From JBBQER01 sp038320885 (GTDB lineage Bacteria > Actinomycetota > Acidimicrobiia > IMCC26256 > PALSA-610), in the NCBI GenBank assembly GCA_038320885.1, contig JBBQER010000001.1, positions 1-64,000 on the forward strand: a stretch of 64,000 bases of DNA. The letters run 5' to 3'. Both the position numbers and the translations under genes were made by a program. Below are positions 9,856-18,533 of the stretch, piece after piece; position 1 is the first letter of the stretch; each line of letters begins with the position of its first letter. The notes below the pieces were generated by a model that was not told the origin of the DNA, did no database searches, and saw only the letters and a program-made list of their open reading frames with translations.

Positions 9856-10107
9856 TCACCCGGCTACGACATCGCCTTCCATGCGGTTGACCGTGCAGCC
9901 GAGCTCTTCGAGATACGCGATCGCCGCATCGCGTGCATCCTGCGCACCGGAAAGCTCGAGGATCATCCAACCCGAGTTCGCTTCGACGTTGGCGCGCCGC
10001 AGGTTCGGGATGACGTCGAACCGCTTCACCAGCTCGTAGATCATCGGCCGCTCGACGAGTTCCTCGGGAAACGACACGAACAAGCGAAGGTGCTCTTCGG
10101 CACTCAT
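9856..10107 (-). CDS. NIL domain-containing protein
   Basis: A small 83-residue protein with an ACT-like NIL fold. The pattern (LRLFVSFPEELVERPMIY at the start, then VIPNLRRANVE and GWMILELSG) fits the NIL domain found at the C-terminus of MetN methionine ABC ATPases and in small ferredoxin-associated proteins. The ATG at 10107 overlaps the TGA of hemQ by four bases (ATGA), so the two are translationally coupled. NIL domains are thought to bind small ligands such as methionine; that role here is inference. No cysteine cluster is present. Confidence 0.8.
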   Translation of the reverse strand: MSAEEHLRLFVSFPEELVERPMIYELVKRFDVIPNLRRANVEANSGWMILELSGAQDARDAAIAYLEELGCTVNRMEGDVVAG

Positions 10108-10898
10108 GCGGCGCTCGCTCCCGCCGGAAGGCGTACTCGCGCGCACGCGTCGGCCGGTGGCAACACGAGGCCCGTGAAGAACGGGCCGAAGTCGGCGTAG
10201 CGCGCCGATACCGGGTCGAAGCGCATCTCGTAGACGATCTCCTTCAGCGCGGCCGGATCGTCGGCCAGCAACGTGACGCCCCATTCCCAGTCGTCGATGC
10301 CGGTCGAACCGGTGATCAGCTGCAACACACGTCCGGCGTAGGTACGCCCGACGCGCGCGTGTCCGCTCATGAGCTCCTTGCGCTGTTCGAACGGCAGCTC
10401 GAACCAGTTCGCGTCAGGTGTGCGGCGTTTCGACATCGGATAGAAGCAGCACACATTCTTCGCGGGCAGGCGCGGATGGATGCGCTGCTCGCGGTAGTGC
10501 GCGATGCGCTCGCGCCACACCACGAGCCGTTCTTCGATCTCGCCGGGCTCGAGTCCCTCCTCCGACGCGAGCCGGGCGCGCTCGTCGTCTTCGGTCGCGC
10601 CGTACTCCGACTGCTCGGTGAGCGACACGTACGAATAGACCGGCTCGAGCGGCGCGGCGAGCAACTCGGCCTGGAACGCGTGAAGCCGCGCGAGATCGGG
10701 ACCGAATGCCATCACGCCGATGTCGGCCTTGTGCCCGAGCACCGCCAGGCACAGCACCTGGTGCCCGTCGGCTTCGAGCGATGCGACCGCGTCGACGATG
10801 CGCTTGCCCGCTTCGGGTTCGCGCTCGGCCCGCTCGCGGTCGACGCGATAGAAGAGATGCAGCACGCCCCACCCGACCGAAGGCGTCACCGGATCCAC
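10104..10898 (-). CDS. hemQ: Coproheme decarboxylase HemQ (ChdC)
   Basis: A 264-residue chlorite-dismutase-family protein that converts coproheme III to heme b by two oxidative decarboxylations, the last step of the coproporphyrin-dependent pathway of Gram-positive bacteria. The catalytic Tyr lies in FYPMSKRR (Tyr153). The proximal heme-binding His is in MSGHARVGRTYAGRV (His180), followed by the conserved ITGSTGIDDWEWGVTL block. The residue at the distal pocket of chlorite-splitting enzymes is not an Arg in the equivalent context, so true chlorite dismutase is unlikely. It is coupled by overlap to the NIL-domain gene downstream. No other heme gene is visible nearby. Confidence 0.93.
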   Translation of the reverse strand: MDPVTPSVGWGVLHLFYRVDRERAEREPEAGKRIVDAVASLEADGHQVLCLAVLGHKADIGVMAFGPDLARLHAFQAELLAAPLEPVYSYVSLTEQSEYGATEDDERARLASEEGLEPGEIEERLVVWRERIAHYREQRIHPRLPAKNVCCFYPMSKRRTPDANWFELPFEQRKELMSGHARVGRTYAGRVLQLITGSTGIDDWEWGVTLLADDPAALKEIVYEMRFDPVSARYADFGPFFTGLVLPPADACARVRLPAGASAA

Positions 10899-10939
10899 GA
10901 AACGAGGCTAGCCCCGGCCTTGCCCGGCCCTCCGGTTGT

Positions 10940-11836
10940 CTACGACGGCGTGCCGGTCGGGGACCCGAGGGCACCGAGTGAGGGGAACGGCGCTACCTGA
11001 TCGGCCGGAGGAGCCTTCACGTTCACCGGCACGCCGAAGTCGTACAGGTCCATCGCGATCGTGATCGTCGGCACCTTGTCGCCGACTCCGGGGGCGTCGC
11101 CCCCGAACGCGCCGAGATCCAGCTGCAGCTTGATGCGGCGCGCGAGCCCATTCGCGTCTACCCACACGTCGGCCGGCATCGCGGACGGGGCGCCACGCTT
11201 TCCGAAGAGGTTGTTGAACTCATCCCGCAACTCGGGCGGAACTTCGGCGCGATGGATCGCCTGCGCAAGATCGAGCACCGCCGTGTAGTGCGTCGTGTCG
11301 ACGCCGCGAATCGATTCGGACCCCACCTTCTTCACGCCGGCCGAGGCGCCCTCGAGGTACGCGAGGAACTGCGACGGATCACTCTGCCCGAGCCCCGGTA
11401 CTGCGCTGTCCGCATCGCCGAGGTCAGGCATCTTCAGCCACTTGCCGCCGCCGAGCAACCCGCCGAGCGAGGTCGGCACTTTCATGTACGCAGCCCCGTC
11501 GACAATGCGCATCGCGATTCCGTCGCCCGACGAACCGAGACCTGCGGCATGCATCGCCAGAACCGAATCGCCGGTCGTGAAGTCGGCGACGCCGTCGCCG
11601 GTCACCTCGAAACGCTCTTTGCCGAGTCCGGCGACCATCCTCAGCGACATTCGTGCCGACTTCGCACCGGTGGTCGCCCGCACCGATGCGAGCAGGACCT
11701 TGCGCGGTGATGGCGCAACCTTCTTCTTGACCTCGACCTGCCGCGCCTGAGAACCGCAGGCTGCGAGCACGATCACGAGTGCTGCCGCCGCGACACCTGC
11801 CCAACGCCGCCGCCCGAATCCGTTCAAAGAAGTCAT
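10940..11836 (-). CDS. Putative secreted lipoprotein
   Basis: A 298-residue exported lipoprotein. A basic N-terminus (GRRRW) precedes a hydrophobic stretch and a lipobox LAAC with the lipidated Cys at residue 27. The mature part has alternating beta-strand-like segments resembling the LppX/LprG-type beta-sheet lipoproteins of actinobacteria, but I cannot assign it firmly. The C-terminal region is strand-rich with Pro/Asp loops. It lies between hemQ and the groEL terminator. A role in carrying lipid or in the cell envelope is inference only. Confidence 0.75.
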   Translation of the reverse strand: MTSLNGFGRRRWAGVAAAALVIVLAACGSQARQVEVKKKVAPSPRKVLLASVRATTGAKSARMSLRMVAGLGKERFEVTGDGVADFTTGDSVLAMHAAGLGSSGDGIAMRIVDGAAYMKVPTSLGGLLGGGKWLKMPDLGDADSAVPGLGQSDPSQFLAYLEGASAGVKKVGSESIRGVDTTHYTAVLDLAQAIHRAEVPPELRDEFNNLFGKRGAPSAMPADVWVDANGLARRIKLQLDLGAFGGDAPGVGDKVPTITIAMDLYDFGVPVNVKAPPADQVAPFPSLGALGSPTGTPS

Positions 11837-11884
11837 CTCCGACCTTTCCCCACTCGTTCCCGCAGGGTAATCCTCGGACGCGAA

Positions 11885-11908
11885 CAGGGCGCCCCTGAGG
11901 GCGCCCTG
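11885..11908 (-). terminator. Hairpin downstream of groEL
   Basis: A perfect 10-bp GC-rich inverted repeat with a CTGA loop (arms at 11885-11894 and 11899-11908). It lies about 42 bases beyond the groEL stop on the minus strand and before the lipoprotein gene. No U-tract follows, as is common for actinobacterial terminators. Confidence 0.6.
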
Positions 11909-11949
11909 CCGAACATTCTCCGTACGGACCCGACGGGCGGGTCGTCCGG

Positions 11950-13593
11950 CTAGAAGTCCATGTCTCCCATGCCGCCACCGGGCATGCCGCCGGGCATGCC
12001 GCCGGCGCCTTCCTTCTCGGGCTTGTCCGCGACGACCGCTTCGGTCGTGAGGAACAGCGCCGCGATGGAAGCCGCGTTCTGGAGCGCCGAGCGAGTGACC
12101 TTGGCCGCGTCGATGACACCGGCCTTCACGAGGTCCTCGTACTCGTTGGTGGAAGCGTTGAGGCCGTGGGGGCCCTTGAGCGCCTTGACCTTCTCGACGA
12201 TCACGCCGCCTTCCATGCCGGCGTTGACCGCGATCTGCTTCAACGGCTCTTCGAGCGCACGGGCAACGATCTTGGCGCCGGTCGCGACATCGCCCTCGAG
12301 CGTGGTCGCGAGCTCGAGCACCTTGGCCTGGGCACGCAGGAGCGCCACGCCGCCGCCGGGCACAACGCCCTCTTCGACCGCAGCCTTGGTGGTCTGCACC
12401 GCGTCTTCGATGCGGTGCTTCTTTTCCTTGAGCTCGACCTCGGTGGCCGCGCCGACCTTGATGATCGCCACGCCGCCCGACAACTTCGCAAGGCGCTCCT
12501 GGAGCTTCTCCCGGTCGTAGTCGGAGTCGGTGTTGTCGATCTCGTTACGGATCTGCGTGATGCGACCCTGCACCTCGGACTTCGTGCCCGAACCCTCGAC
12601 GATGGTGGTCTCGTCCTTGGTGACGACCACCTTGCGGGCCCGGCCGAGCAGTTCGAGACCAATGCTCTCGAGCTTCAGGCCGACCTCCTCGGAGACCACT
12701 TGGCCACCGGAGAGGATCCCGATGTCCTGCAACATTGCCTTGCGCCGCTCGCCGAAGCCGGGAGCCTTGATGGCAACCGACTTGAACGTGCCGCGGATCT
12801 TGTTGACGACGAGTGTGGCGAGCGCCTCACCCTCGACGTCCTCGGCGATGATGACGAGGCTGCGGCCACCCTGCATGACCTTCTCGAGCACCGGCAGCAT
12901 GTCCTTGACCGCGGAGATCTTGTTCGCCGCGAGGAGGATGTAGGGGTCGTCGAGGACGGCCTCCATGCGCTCCGGGTCGGTGACGAAGTACGGCGAGATG
13001 TAGCCCTTGTCGAAACGCATGCCCTCGACGAGGTCGAGCTCCATCCCGAAGGTCTGGCTCTCCTCGACGGTGATCACGCCGTCCTTGCCGACCTTCTCGA
13101 GCGCCTCGGCGATCATCTGGCCGATCTCCTTGTCGGCCGCGGAGATCGCGGCGACGTTGGCGATGGCGGCCGGGTCGGTCTCGACCTTCTTCGACAGGCT
13201 CTTGATCGTGTCGACCGCAGTCACGACTGCCGCCTCGATGCCCTGCTTGAGGACCATCGGGTTGGCACCGGCGGCAACGTTGCGCAGACCCTCGCGCACC
13301 ATGGCCCATGCGAGGACCGTGGCGGTCGTGGTGCCGTCACCGGCCACGTCGTCGGTCTTCTTCGCGACTTCCTTGACCAGCTCGGCACCGATCTTCTCGA
13401 ACGGGTCCTCGAGGTCGATTTCCTTGGCGATGGAGACGCCGTCGTTGGTGATCGTGGGGGCGCCCCACTTCTTCTCGAGCACGACGTTGCGGCCCTTCGG
13501 GCCGAGCGTGACGCGCACTGCGTCGGCGAGCTTGTTCATGCCCGCCTCGAGCGCACGACGGGCGTGCTCGTCATAGGCGATCTGCTTCGGCAT
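11950..13593 (-). CDS. groEL: Chaperonin GroEL (Hsp60)
   Basis: A 547-residue 60-kDa chaperonin that folds proteins in an ATP-driven double ring with GroES. The N-terminus (MPKQIAYDEHARRALEAG), the ATP-binding block VAGDGTTTATVLA and the Gly/Met-rich tail (GGMPGGMPGGGMGDMDF) are all present. I chose the ATG at 13593 because a GGAGG Shine-Dalgarno sequence sits about nine bases upstream and the usual MPKQ start follows. No groES precedes it, so this is a solo copy, as is common in actinobacteria. A perfect CIRCE element upstream implies control by HrcA. The Met/Gly tail is the GroEL type rather than the His-rich tail of mycobacterial GroEL1. Confidence 0.98.
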   Translation of the reverse strand: MPKQIAYDEHARRALEAGMNKLADAVRVTLGPKGRNVVLEKKWGAPTITNDGVSIAKEIDLEDPFEKIGAELVKEVAKKTDDVAGDGTTTATVLAWAMVREGLRNVAAGANPMVLKQGIEAAVVTAVDTIKSLSKKVETDPAAIANVAAISAADKEIGQMIAEALEKVGKDGVITVEESQTFGMELDLVEGMRFDKGYISPYFVTDPERMEAVLDDPYILLAANKISAVKDMLPVLEKVMQGGRSLVIIAEDVEGEALATLVVNKIRGTFKSVAIKAPGFGERRKAMLQDIGILSGGQVVSEEVGLKLESIGLELLGRARKVVVTKDETTIVEGSGTKSEVQGRITQIRNEIDNTDSDYDREKLQERLAKLSGGVAIIKVGAATEVELKEKKHRIEDAVQTTKAAVEEGVVPGGGVALLRAQAKVLELATTLEGDVATGAKIVARALEEPLKQIAVNAGMEGGVIVEKVKALKGPHGLNASTNEYEDLVKAGVIDAAKVTRSALQNAASIAALFLTTEAVVADKPEKEGAGGMPGGMPGGGMGDMDF

Positions 13594-13660
13594 AGGTAAA
13601 ACCTCCGGGGACAGCATCGAGCTGCGTGGGCTGGAAGGTGGCGTTCTGACACTCTCGGGA

Positions 13661-13687
13661 TTAGCACTCAGGATAGCCGAGTGCTAA
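13661..13687 (-). promoter_or_regulatory. CIRCE operator (HrcA binding site)
   Basis: An exact match to the CIRCE consensus: TTAGCACTC at 13661-13669, a nine-base spacer, then GAGTGCTAA at 13679-13687. The inverted repeat is perfect and overlaps the expected transcription start of groEL. HrcA binding represses groEL and is relieved by heat or other protein-folding stress. Confidence 0.97.
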
Positions 13688-13690
13688 TCC

Positions 13691-13719
13691 ATGTTGGCAG
13701 TCTCGGCCGGAGAGTGCAA
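13691..13719 (-). promoter_or_regulatory. Putative groEL promoter
   Basis: On the minus strand a TTGCAC (-35, 13714-13719) is separated by 17 bases from CAACAT (-10, 13691-13696). Transcription would start inside the CIRCE repeat, the usual layout for HrcA-controlled genes. The -10 is weak, so this is a candidate. Confidence 0.5.
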
Positions 13720-13732
13720 GCCGAGTCGCCGC

Positions 13733-14431
13733 TCACGGCCTCCCGGCGAACCGGTCGACCCAGCGGGTCGTCGCCCGCCGGGGGGCATCGGATCCGGACT
13801 CGAATTCCGTTGCCACGTAGCTCGCGTAGCGCTCGAACTCCTCCGGCGGAAGGAACGGGCGTTCCCTTCTCGTGATCATGAGCACGCCCGCGTCGACGGA
13901 CGGACGGGGATCGAAGAACGCGGCCGGGAGCCTCCGTCCCCTCGCGAAGTGCCACCACGGGCCCCAGGTCGCGCCGAGGAGATCCGTGGGCGGGCCTCTC
14001 TCCACCCGCACCCGGTGGCGGGCGACCTGCCACTGGACGATCAGGTCGGCTCGTTCCAACCCGCCGCGGGGATCGAGCACCCGGCGCAGGATCGTGGCGG
14101 TGTGGGCGAAGGGCGGGTTCGCCACGACTCGGTACGGCGTACTGGGCAGCGGGACGTCGCGCACGTCGGCGTGCAACACGACGACGCGAGGCGTGGCGGC
14201 GAAGCGTCTCGCCAGCCGCCGGGCCAGCGCCGCGTCCAGCTCGATGGCGATGACCGACGCGGCTACGCGGGCCAACGCCGCAGTCAACACGCCCGTGCCC
14301 GCGCCGAAGTCGACGACCCGATCACAGCTCTGCACTCTCGCGTCGGCAACCAGCCGGGTCGCGAGCCGCTGACTACCGAGAAAGTGCTGACCGAGCCGGC
14401 GCGACCGATCGGTCGACGCGCGCCCGGGCAC
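13733..14431 (-). CDS. Erm-like 23S rRNA (adenine-N6)-methyltransferase
   Basis: A 232-residue Rossmann methyltransferase of the Erm/KsgA family. The N-terminus (RRLGQHFLGSQRLATRLV) is Erm/KsgA-like. The SAM-binding motif is DFGAGTGVL, and the target-adenine motif is NPPF near residue 125. The NPPF motif and the VQWQVARHR segment fit Erm proteins better than KsgA, which usually has NLPY. Erm dimethylates A2058 of 23S rRNA and confers macrolide-lincosamide-streptogramin B resistance; a housekeeping role cannot be excluded. Its stop lies about 14 bases upstream of the groEL promoter. No leader peptide or attenuator is evident. Confidence 0.85.
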   Translation of the reverse strand: MPGRASTDRSRRLGQHFLGSQRLATRLVADARVQSCDRVVDFGAGTGVLTAALARVAASVIAIELDAALARRLARRFAATPRVVVLHADVRDVPLPSTPYRVVANPPFAHTATILRRVLDPRGGLERADLIVQWQVARHRVRVERGPPTDLLGATWGPWWHFARGRRLPAAFFDPRPSVDAGVLMITRRERPFLPPEEFERYASYVATEFESGSDAPRRATTRWVDRFAGRP

Positions 14432-14478
14432 GGAACATCGTGACCATCACGTACCTCCGCCGGCAGCAGACCACACCG

Positions 14479-16405
14479 TCAGACGACGGCGCTCGGATTT
14501 TCGACGAGCTCCGGCAGTTTCGAATTCGCCAGTAGGTAGGCGCCGTAGGCGTTTCGGTCCATGGGCCGGGAGAAGAGGTAGCCCTGGAGCTTCCCGCACC
14601 CGAGGTCGTGAAGAATGTCGGCCTGCCCCACCTGTTCCACGCCTTCGGCGACGACATCGAGGCCGAGGGAACGAGCGAGATCGATGATGCGCCTTGACGA
14701 GCACTCGTGAGCCCGATTGCGGATGGAGATCGGCGACGAACGACTGGTCGATCTTCACGATGTCGGCTGGGATCTCGGCGAGGTACGAGAGCGACGAGTA
14801 GCCCGTGCCGAAATCGTCGATGGCAATACGTATCCCGCGCTCGCGCAGCTCTTTCAGTCGGCCCGCGCTGAGAACGCGGTCGCGCACCAACATGCTCTCG
14901 GTGATCTCGAGCGTGAGGTGCTGCGCCGGGAAGCCGGTCGCGTTCAGCACTCCGGTCACCATCTCGACGAATCGTCGTCGTCGAGTTGGAGGGGTGAGAC
15001 GTTCACGGCCAGCTGCAGCGTGTCGCAGCCTCCGATCGTTTCCCGCCAGGCCGCGGCTTGCGCGGTCGCGGTCTGCAACACCCAGGCGCCGAGGGTACGG
15101 ATGTCGCCGGTCTCCTCGGCGAGCGGGATGAAGTCGACCGGCGCCACCGCCCCCCGGGTCGGATGCTCCCACCGGGCCAGGGCCTCCATGCCGACGAGCT
15201 GACCGCCGTCGCCGCTGATGACGGGCTGATAGTGAACGTGGAACTCTCCCCGAGCGATCGCGTTCCGAAGGTCGATACGCAACTGGTCGCGATCACGAAT
15301 CGCCTGCTCGGCGTGGGCGTCGTAGCGCGCGACCTGGTTTCTTCCCGAGCTCTTCGCGACGTACATCGCGAGGTCGGCGCTGCGCACGAGGTCCTTCGCG
15401 TCGCGCGACCCGACAGTGTCGGAGCCGGCAACTCCGATGCTCGCCCGGACGAATATCTCGCGGCCGTCGACTGCGAACGGCGGCTGGAGTGCCGCCGAGA
15501 TCCGCGCCGCGGCGTACTCGGCGATCGTTTCGGAGCCGTCCACGACGACCGCGAACTCGTCTCCGCCCAAGCGCGCCAGCAGGTCCTGGTCCCTCAGCGT
15601 GCGACTCATCCGCTCGGCGGCGTGACGGAGCGCGTGATCGCCGACGAGATGGCCGAGCCGATCGTTGACCCGCTTGAAGTTGTCGAGATCCACGAACAAC
15701 ACGCTGATCGCGTTCGGGCCGAGCAAATCCCGGGCGAGCCGCTCGTTGAACGCAGTGCGGTTCGGCAACTGCGTCAACGGGTCGGCGAGATCTTGATCTT
15801 CGCTGGCGCGCCATGCCAGCAGGTGGGTGACGCTCACCGCCAGGACGAACGCACCATGTATCACGGCCCACAAGATCGGCTTCCGCCACTCCGCCGGAGA
15901 TCCGTAGACGGCCTGCGGAAGGATGGTTCCCATGACCGCGTGGTGCACGACCGTGATCAGGATGCAGAGCCCGAACGCGCTCCAGTCCTGATAGAGGGCG
16001 ACGAGCCCGACCATCACGAAGAAGTGGAAGTGGGCTTCCGTAGAGCCGCCGGCGAAGTCGACGGCTACCGCCGACGAGATCATCAGCGCCGTCGTGGCCG
16101 ACAACATCCGGAGCCGCCGGCTGGCATGCGGCGCGCGCGGCGAGACTCGGAATGACGATGAGTGCCGTATCGGCCGCGACGGTGACGAGCGCGAAGCCTC
16201 GCAGCAGACCGAAGGCGAACAGTCCCGCGGCCTGTATCAATGCAAAGTTGACGATCCAGCGATGACGGCGCTGCCACACCCGGTCCGGGATCGCGCGCCC
16301 TTCGGGCAGCCACCCGATGGCAAGTTGGCGCAGCGTGGTGCGCGAAGCCTGCGCTTTCGAGTTCCTGTCGTTCCTCTCGTTCGTCGCGTTCGTCGCGTTC
16401 GTCAT
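14479..16405 (-). pseudogene. GGDEF/EAL membrane protein with three frameshifts
   Basis: A cyclic-di-GMP protein reconstructed across three apparent frameshifts. The ATG at 16405 overlaps the upstream gene by ATGA. The first segment encodes a poly-Asn/Thr N-terminus and membrane helices. A shift near 16110-16140 leads to the rest of the membrane domain (HFHFFVMVG and VHHAVMGT are typical of this family) and the GGDEF domain with LGGDEFAVV intact. The EAL signature (MEALARW) is intact. A one-base deletion near 14970 and a one-base insertion near 14710 disrupt the EAL domain, whose later motifs (DDFGTGYSS, VVAEGVE) occur in different frames. The last readable frame ends with TGA at 14479. Either a decaying gene or sequence errors. 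Confidence 0.75.
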
Positions 16406-16956
16406 GCCGTCAACTTCGGTGACCGAGGGATGGACGATCGCCGGCGCTCCGACATCGTCCAGAGTTCTGCCGCGCAGCCGACCGTCGTGATCAGCTCCGC
16501 GACGGTCGCGCCGAGATCGAGACGTCCGAACGACTCCGGCTGCCATTGCTCCGGGCCGACGGGGACGCCGCTGGTACGGCTGACCAACCACAACACGACG
16601 ACCGCCGCGCTGCCGAGTGCGACGTATCGCACCGTGCGAGCGTCCGGGCGGTACACGACGATCGCGGCCACGGCGAGTTGCGCGACCGTGAGCACCGAGA
16701 AGAACACACCGAAGGCGACGTACTCGCGAAAGTGCTCGGGAATGACGATCGCGTGGATCACCGCCGCGCCGACCAACCCCGCGGCGGCCGCTCGCAGATG
16801 CGGCGATCGCCCGTCGAGAGGCTCCACGCCCGACAGCTTCTTCCCCCGTCGGGCTCTGATCTCCTGGACCGCGATCGCACCCGCCAATCCGGCCACCGGA
16901 AGCCCGAACACCACGACGTGGACCCAATGCCCGCGCAGTACCAAGGCCATCACCAT
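16402..16956 (-). CDS. Conserved membrane protein of unknown function
   Basis: A 184-residue integral membrane protein with about five predicted hydrophobic helices. The first two are separated by a basic loop (EIRARRGKK). I do not recognise the family. It is the upstream partner of the frameshifted GGDEF/EAL gene, whose ATG overlaps its stop by ATGA, so the two were co-translated. A further ATG two codons downstream of the first is also possible. The 95-base gap upstream, shared with the divergent DtxR gene, probably holds both promoters. Confidence 0.65.
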   Translation of the reverse strand: MVMALVLRGHWVHVVVFGLPVAGLAGAIAVQEIRARRGKKLSGVEPLDGRSPHLRAAAAGLVGAAVIHAIVIPEHFREYVAFGVFFSVLTVAQLAVAAIVVYRPDARTVRYVALGSAAVVVLWLVSRTSGVPVGPEQWQPESFGRLDLGATVAELITTVGCAAELWTMSERRRSSIPRSPKLTA

Positions 16957-17051
16957 GGATACGTGATCGGCGCCATCCAGGCCCGAGTTGACCTCTGAAG
17001 CGACGAAACGGCCCCCGGGACCCGGGAACCCGCGCTGTCTAACCTGTCCCC

Positions 17052-17714
17052 GTGGCCGAGATGCACGACACGACCGAGGAATACCTCGAGTCGATCCTGG
17101 CGATCGAGGAAGAAGGCGTCGTCCCGATGCGGGCCCGGCTGGTCGAGCGACTGGGCTTGTCGGCCGCGGCCGTTTCCGAGACGATAGGCCGGCTCTCCGA
17201 CCACGGGTACGTCGAGCTGCACGGCGACCGCAGCCTCCACCTCACCGACAAGGGCCGGAGCCTCGCCACGACCGTCGTGCGCCGCCATCGGCTCGCCGAG
17301 CGACTGCTCGTCGACGTCATCGGGCTCGAGTGGGAGAAGGTGCACCGGGAAGCCGACCGGTGGGAACACGCGATCTCGAGCGACGTCGAAGAGAAGCTCG
17401 TGCTGCTGCTCGGGGATCCGGCCACGTGCCCGCACGGCAACCCGATTCCCGGTTCGAAGAACGCCGGACGTGCCTACTCGACGGTGACGCTCTCGCAGGC
17501 GCCGACCGGCGGCATCACAGTTCGCCGCGTGAGCGAGCGGCTGGAAACCGACGACGACGGGTTACGGCTCATCTCCGCTGCACGTTTGCTTCCCGGTTGC
17601 GAAGCAACCGTCATCGACAAGCGGGACGGCGTCGTGACGGTGAAGACCGAGACCGGTGAGTTCGACGTCCCGAAAAAGGTTGCCGACCACCTCCACATCT
17701 CCGTCGGGAGTTAG
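17052..17714 (+). CDS. DtxR/IdeR family metal-dependent regulator
   Basis: A 220-residue metalloregulator. The N-terminal winged helix starts TTEEYLESILAI and contains the recognition helix LSAAAVSETIGRLSDHGYV. The dimerisation/metal domain follows (RRHRLAERLLVDVIGL, then DRWEHAISSDVEEKL and DPATCPHGNPIPG). A C-terminal SH3-like FeoA domain completes it. The Cys, His and Glu residues match IdeR/DtxR metal-site positions. It should repress iron or manganese genes when loaded with metal; which metal is not decidable. The start is GTG at 17052, with an ATG at 17061 as alternative. It converges with the GNAT gene with a four-base overlap of stops. Confidence 0.93.
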   Translation: MAEMHDTTEEYLESILAIEEEGVVPMRARLVERLGLSAAAVSETIGRLSDHGYVELHGDRSLHLTDKGRSLATTVVRRHRLAERLLVDVIGLEWEKVHREADRWEHAISSDVEEKLVLLLGDPATCPHGNPIPGSKNAGRAYSTVTLSQAPTGGITVRRVSERLETDDDGLRLISAARLLPGCEATVIDKRDGVVTVKTETGEFDVPKKVADHLHISVGS

Positions 17715-18247
17715 CGCGGCGTCGGTCGCTCGAGGCGCCAGATTCCGTGCGGCGACTCGGGATGGTGCAACGTGACGCGCATCTCGAAGAGCGTGAAGCC
17801 GAGGCGTTGCGCGACGGCCTGCGAGCGTGTGTTCTCCGGGAGGATCAGGCTGTACAGAGCGTCGACGTCGTGATGCGTGAATGCGTAGTCGACCGAGGCC
17901 CGGCCCGCTTCGGTCGCATAGCCCTGACCCCAGGCGCGGGGATGGAACGCCCAGCCGATCTCGATGCCGGGCCAGTCGTCCCGTTCGGGAAGGTGCATGC
18001 CCGCGCGCCCGAGAAATGCACCGGTCGCGCGATCTTCGACTGCCCAATTGCCCGTACCGCGCAGCTCCCACTGGCCGAGCCACGCCGCCATGCCCGAGAA
18101 CGCCTGCTCGCGGCCGACGTCGTCGGGAAGATGGAGCGACGCGCGCACTCCTGCGCTCTGCAGCATGTCGGTGTACGCGTCGAGATCGTCCTCACGAAAC
18201 GGCCGGAGGATCAACCGCTCCGTCTCGATCGTCGGACACGCGCTCAC
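17711..18247 (-). CDS. GNAT N-acetyltransferase (RimJ/RimL type)
   Basis: A 178-residue GNAT acyl-CoA N-acyltransferase. The RimJ/RimL pattern is clear: it starts with ETERLILRPFREDD. The acetyl-CoA loop RAWGQGYATEA and the final ENTRSQAVAQRLGF block follow. The substrate may be a protein N-terminus or a small amine and cannot be specified. Its GTG start overlaps the stop of the MoaD-like gene by one base (TAGTG), so it is the last gene of the riboswitch-controlled operon. It converges with the DtxR regulator, with stops overlapping. Confidence 0.9.
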   Translation of the reverse strand: MSACPTIETERLILRPFREDDLDAYTDMLQSAGVRASLHLPDDVGREQAFSGMAAWLGQWELRGTGNWAVEDRATGAFLGRAGMHLPERDDWPGIEIGWAFHPRAWGQGYATEAGRASVDYAFTHHDVDALYSLILPENTRSQAVAQRLGFTLFEMRVTLHHPESPHGIWRLERPTPR

Positions 18248-18522
18248 TAGCCGCCCGCGACCGCAGGGACGATGCTCACGGTCGTTCCGGCGTCGAGCAC
18301 GGTGTCGATGCCTTGCATGAAGCGGATGTCCTCGTCGGCGACGAACACGTTGACGAAGCGACGCAGCTCGCCCTTCTCGTCGAACAGGCGCTCCCCGAAT
18401 CCGGGGTGCTGCGCCTCGAGCGCCTTCAGCGCGTCGGCAACGGTCGCGGCTTCCACCTGAACCTCCGCGGCGTCACCCGACAGGCTGCGCAACTGCGTAG
18501 GAATGCGAACGGTCACAGCCAT
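18247..18522 (-). CDS. MoaD/ThiS-family sulfur carrier protein
   Basis: A 91-residue ubiquitin-like sulfur carrier. The beta-grasp pattern is visible (MAVTVRIPTQLRSL, FVNVFVADEDIRF, GIDTVLDAGTTVSIVPAVAGG), and it ends exactly in Gly-Gly, the site of adenylation and thiocarboxylation. It is 11 bases downstream of the threonine-synthase-like gene in the same operon. The best analogue is the CysO/CysM pair of mycobacteria, where a carrier thiocarboxylate supplies sulfur to a PLP enzyme. By analogy this carrier may donate sulfur to its neighbour. Molybdopterin or thiamine synthesis is less likely because no such genes are nearby. Confidence 0.9.
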   Translation of the reverse strand: MAVTVRIPTQLRSLSGDAAEVQVEAATVADALKALEAQHPGFGERLFDEKGELRRFVNVFVADEDIRFMQGIDTVLDAGTTVSIVPAVAGG

Positions 18523-18533
18523 GTCGGTGCTCC

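Noticed and set aside
12166..13599. A plus-strand frame opposite groEL
   Set aside because: groEL is a strongly supported gene; the opposite frame is the usual Asp/Leu-rich mirror of it.
13670..13678. A TATCCT -10-like sequence inside the CIRCE spacer
   Set aside because: No good -35 lies at the right distance, and the TTGCAC/CAACAT pair places the start better.
16375..16405. A TTCGTCGCG direct repeat
   Set aside because: It encodes the repeated Asn-Ala-Thr at the start of the GGDEF/EAL protein and shows no sign of a mobile element.
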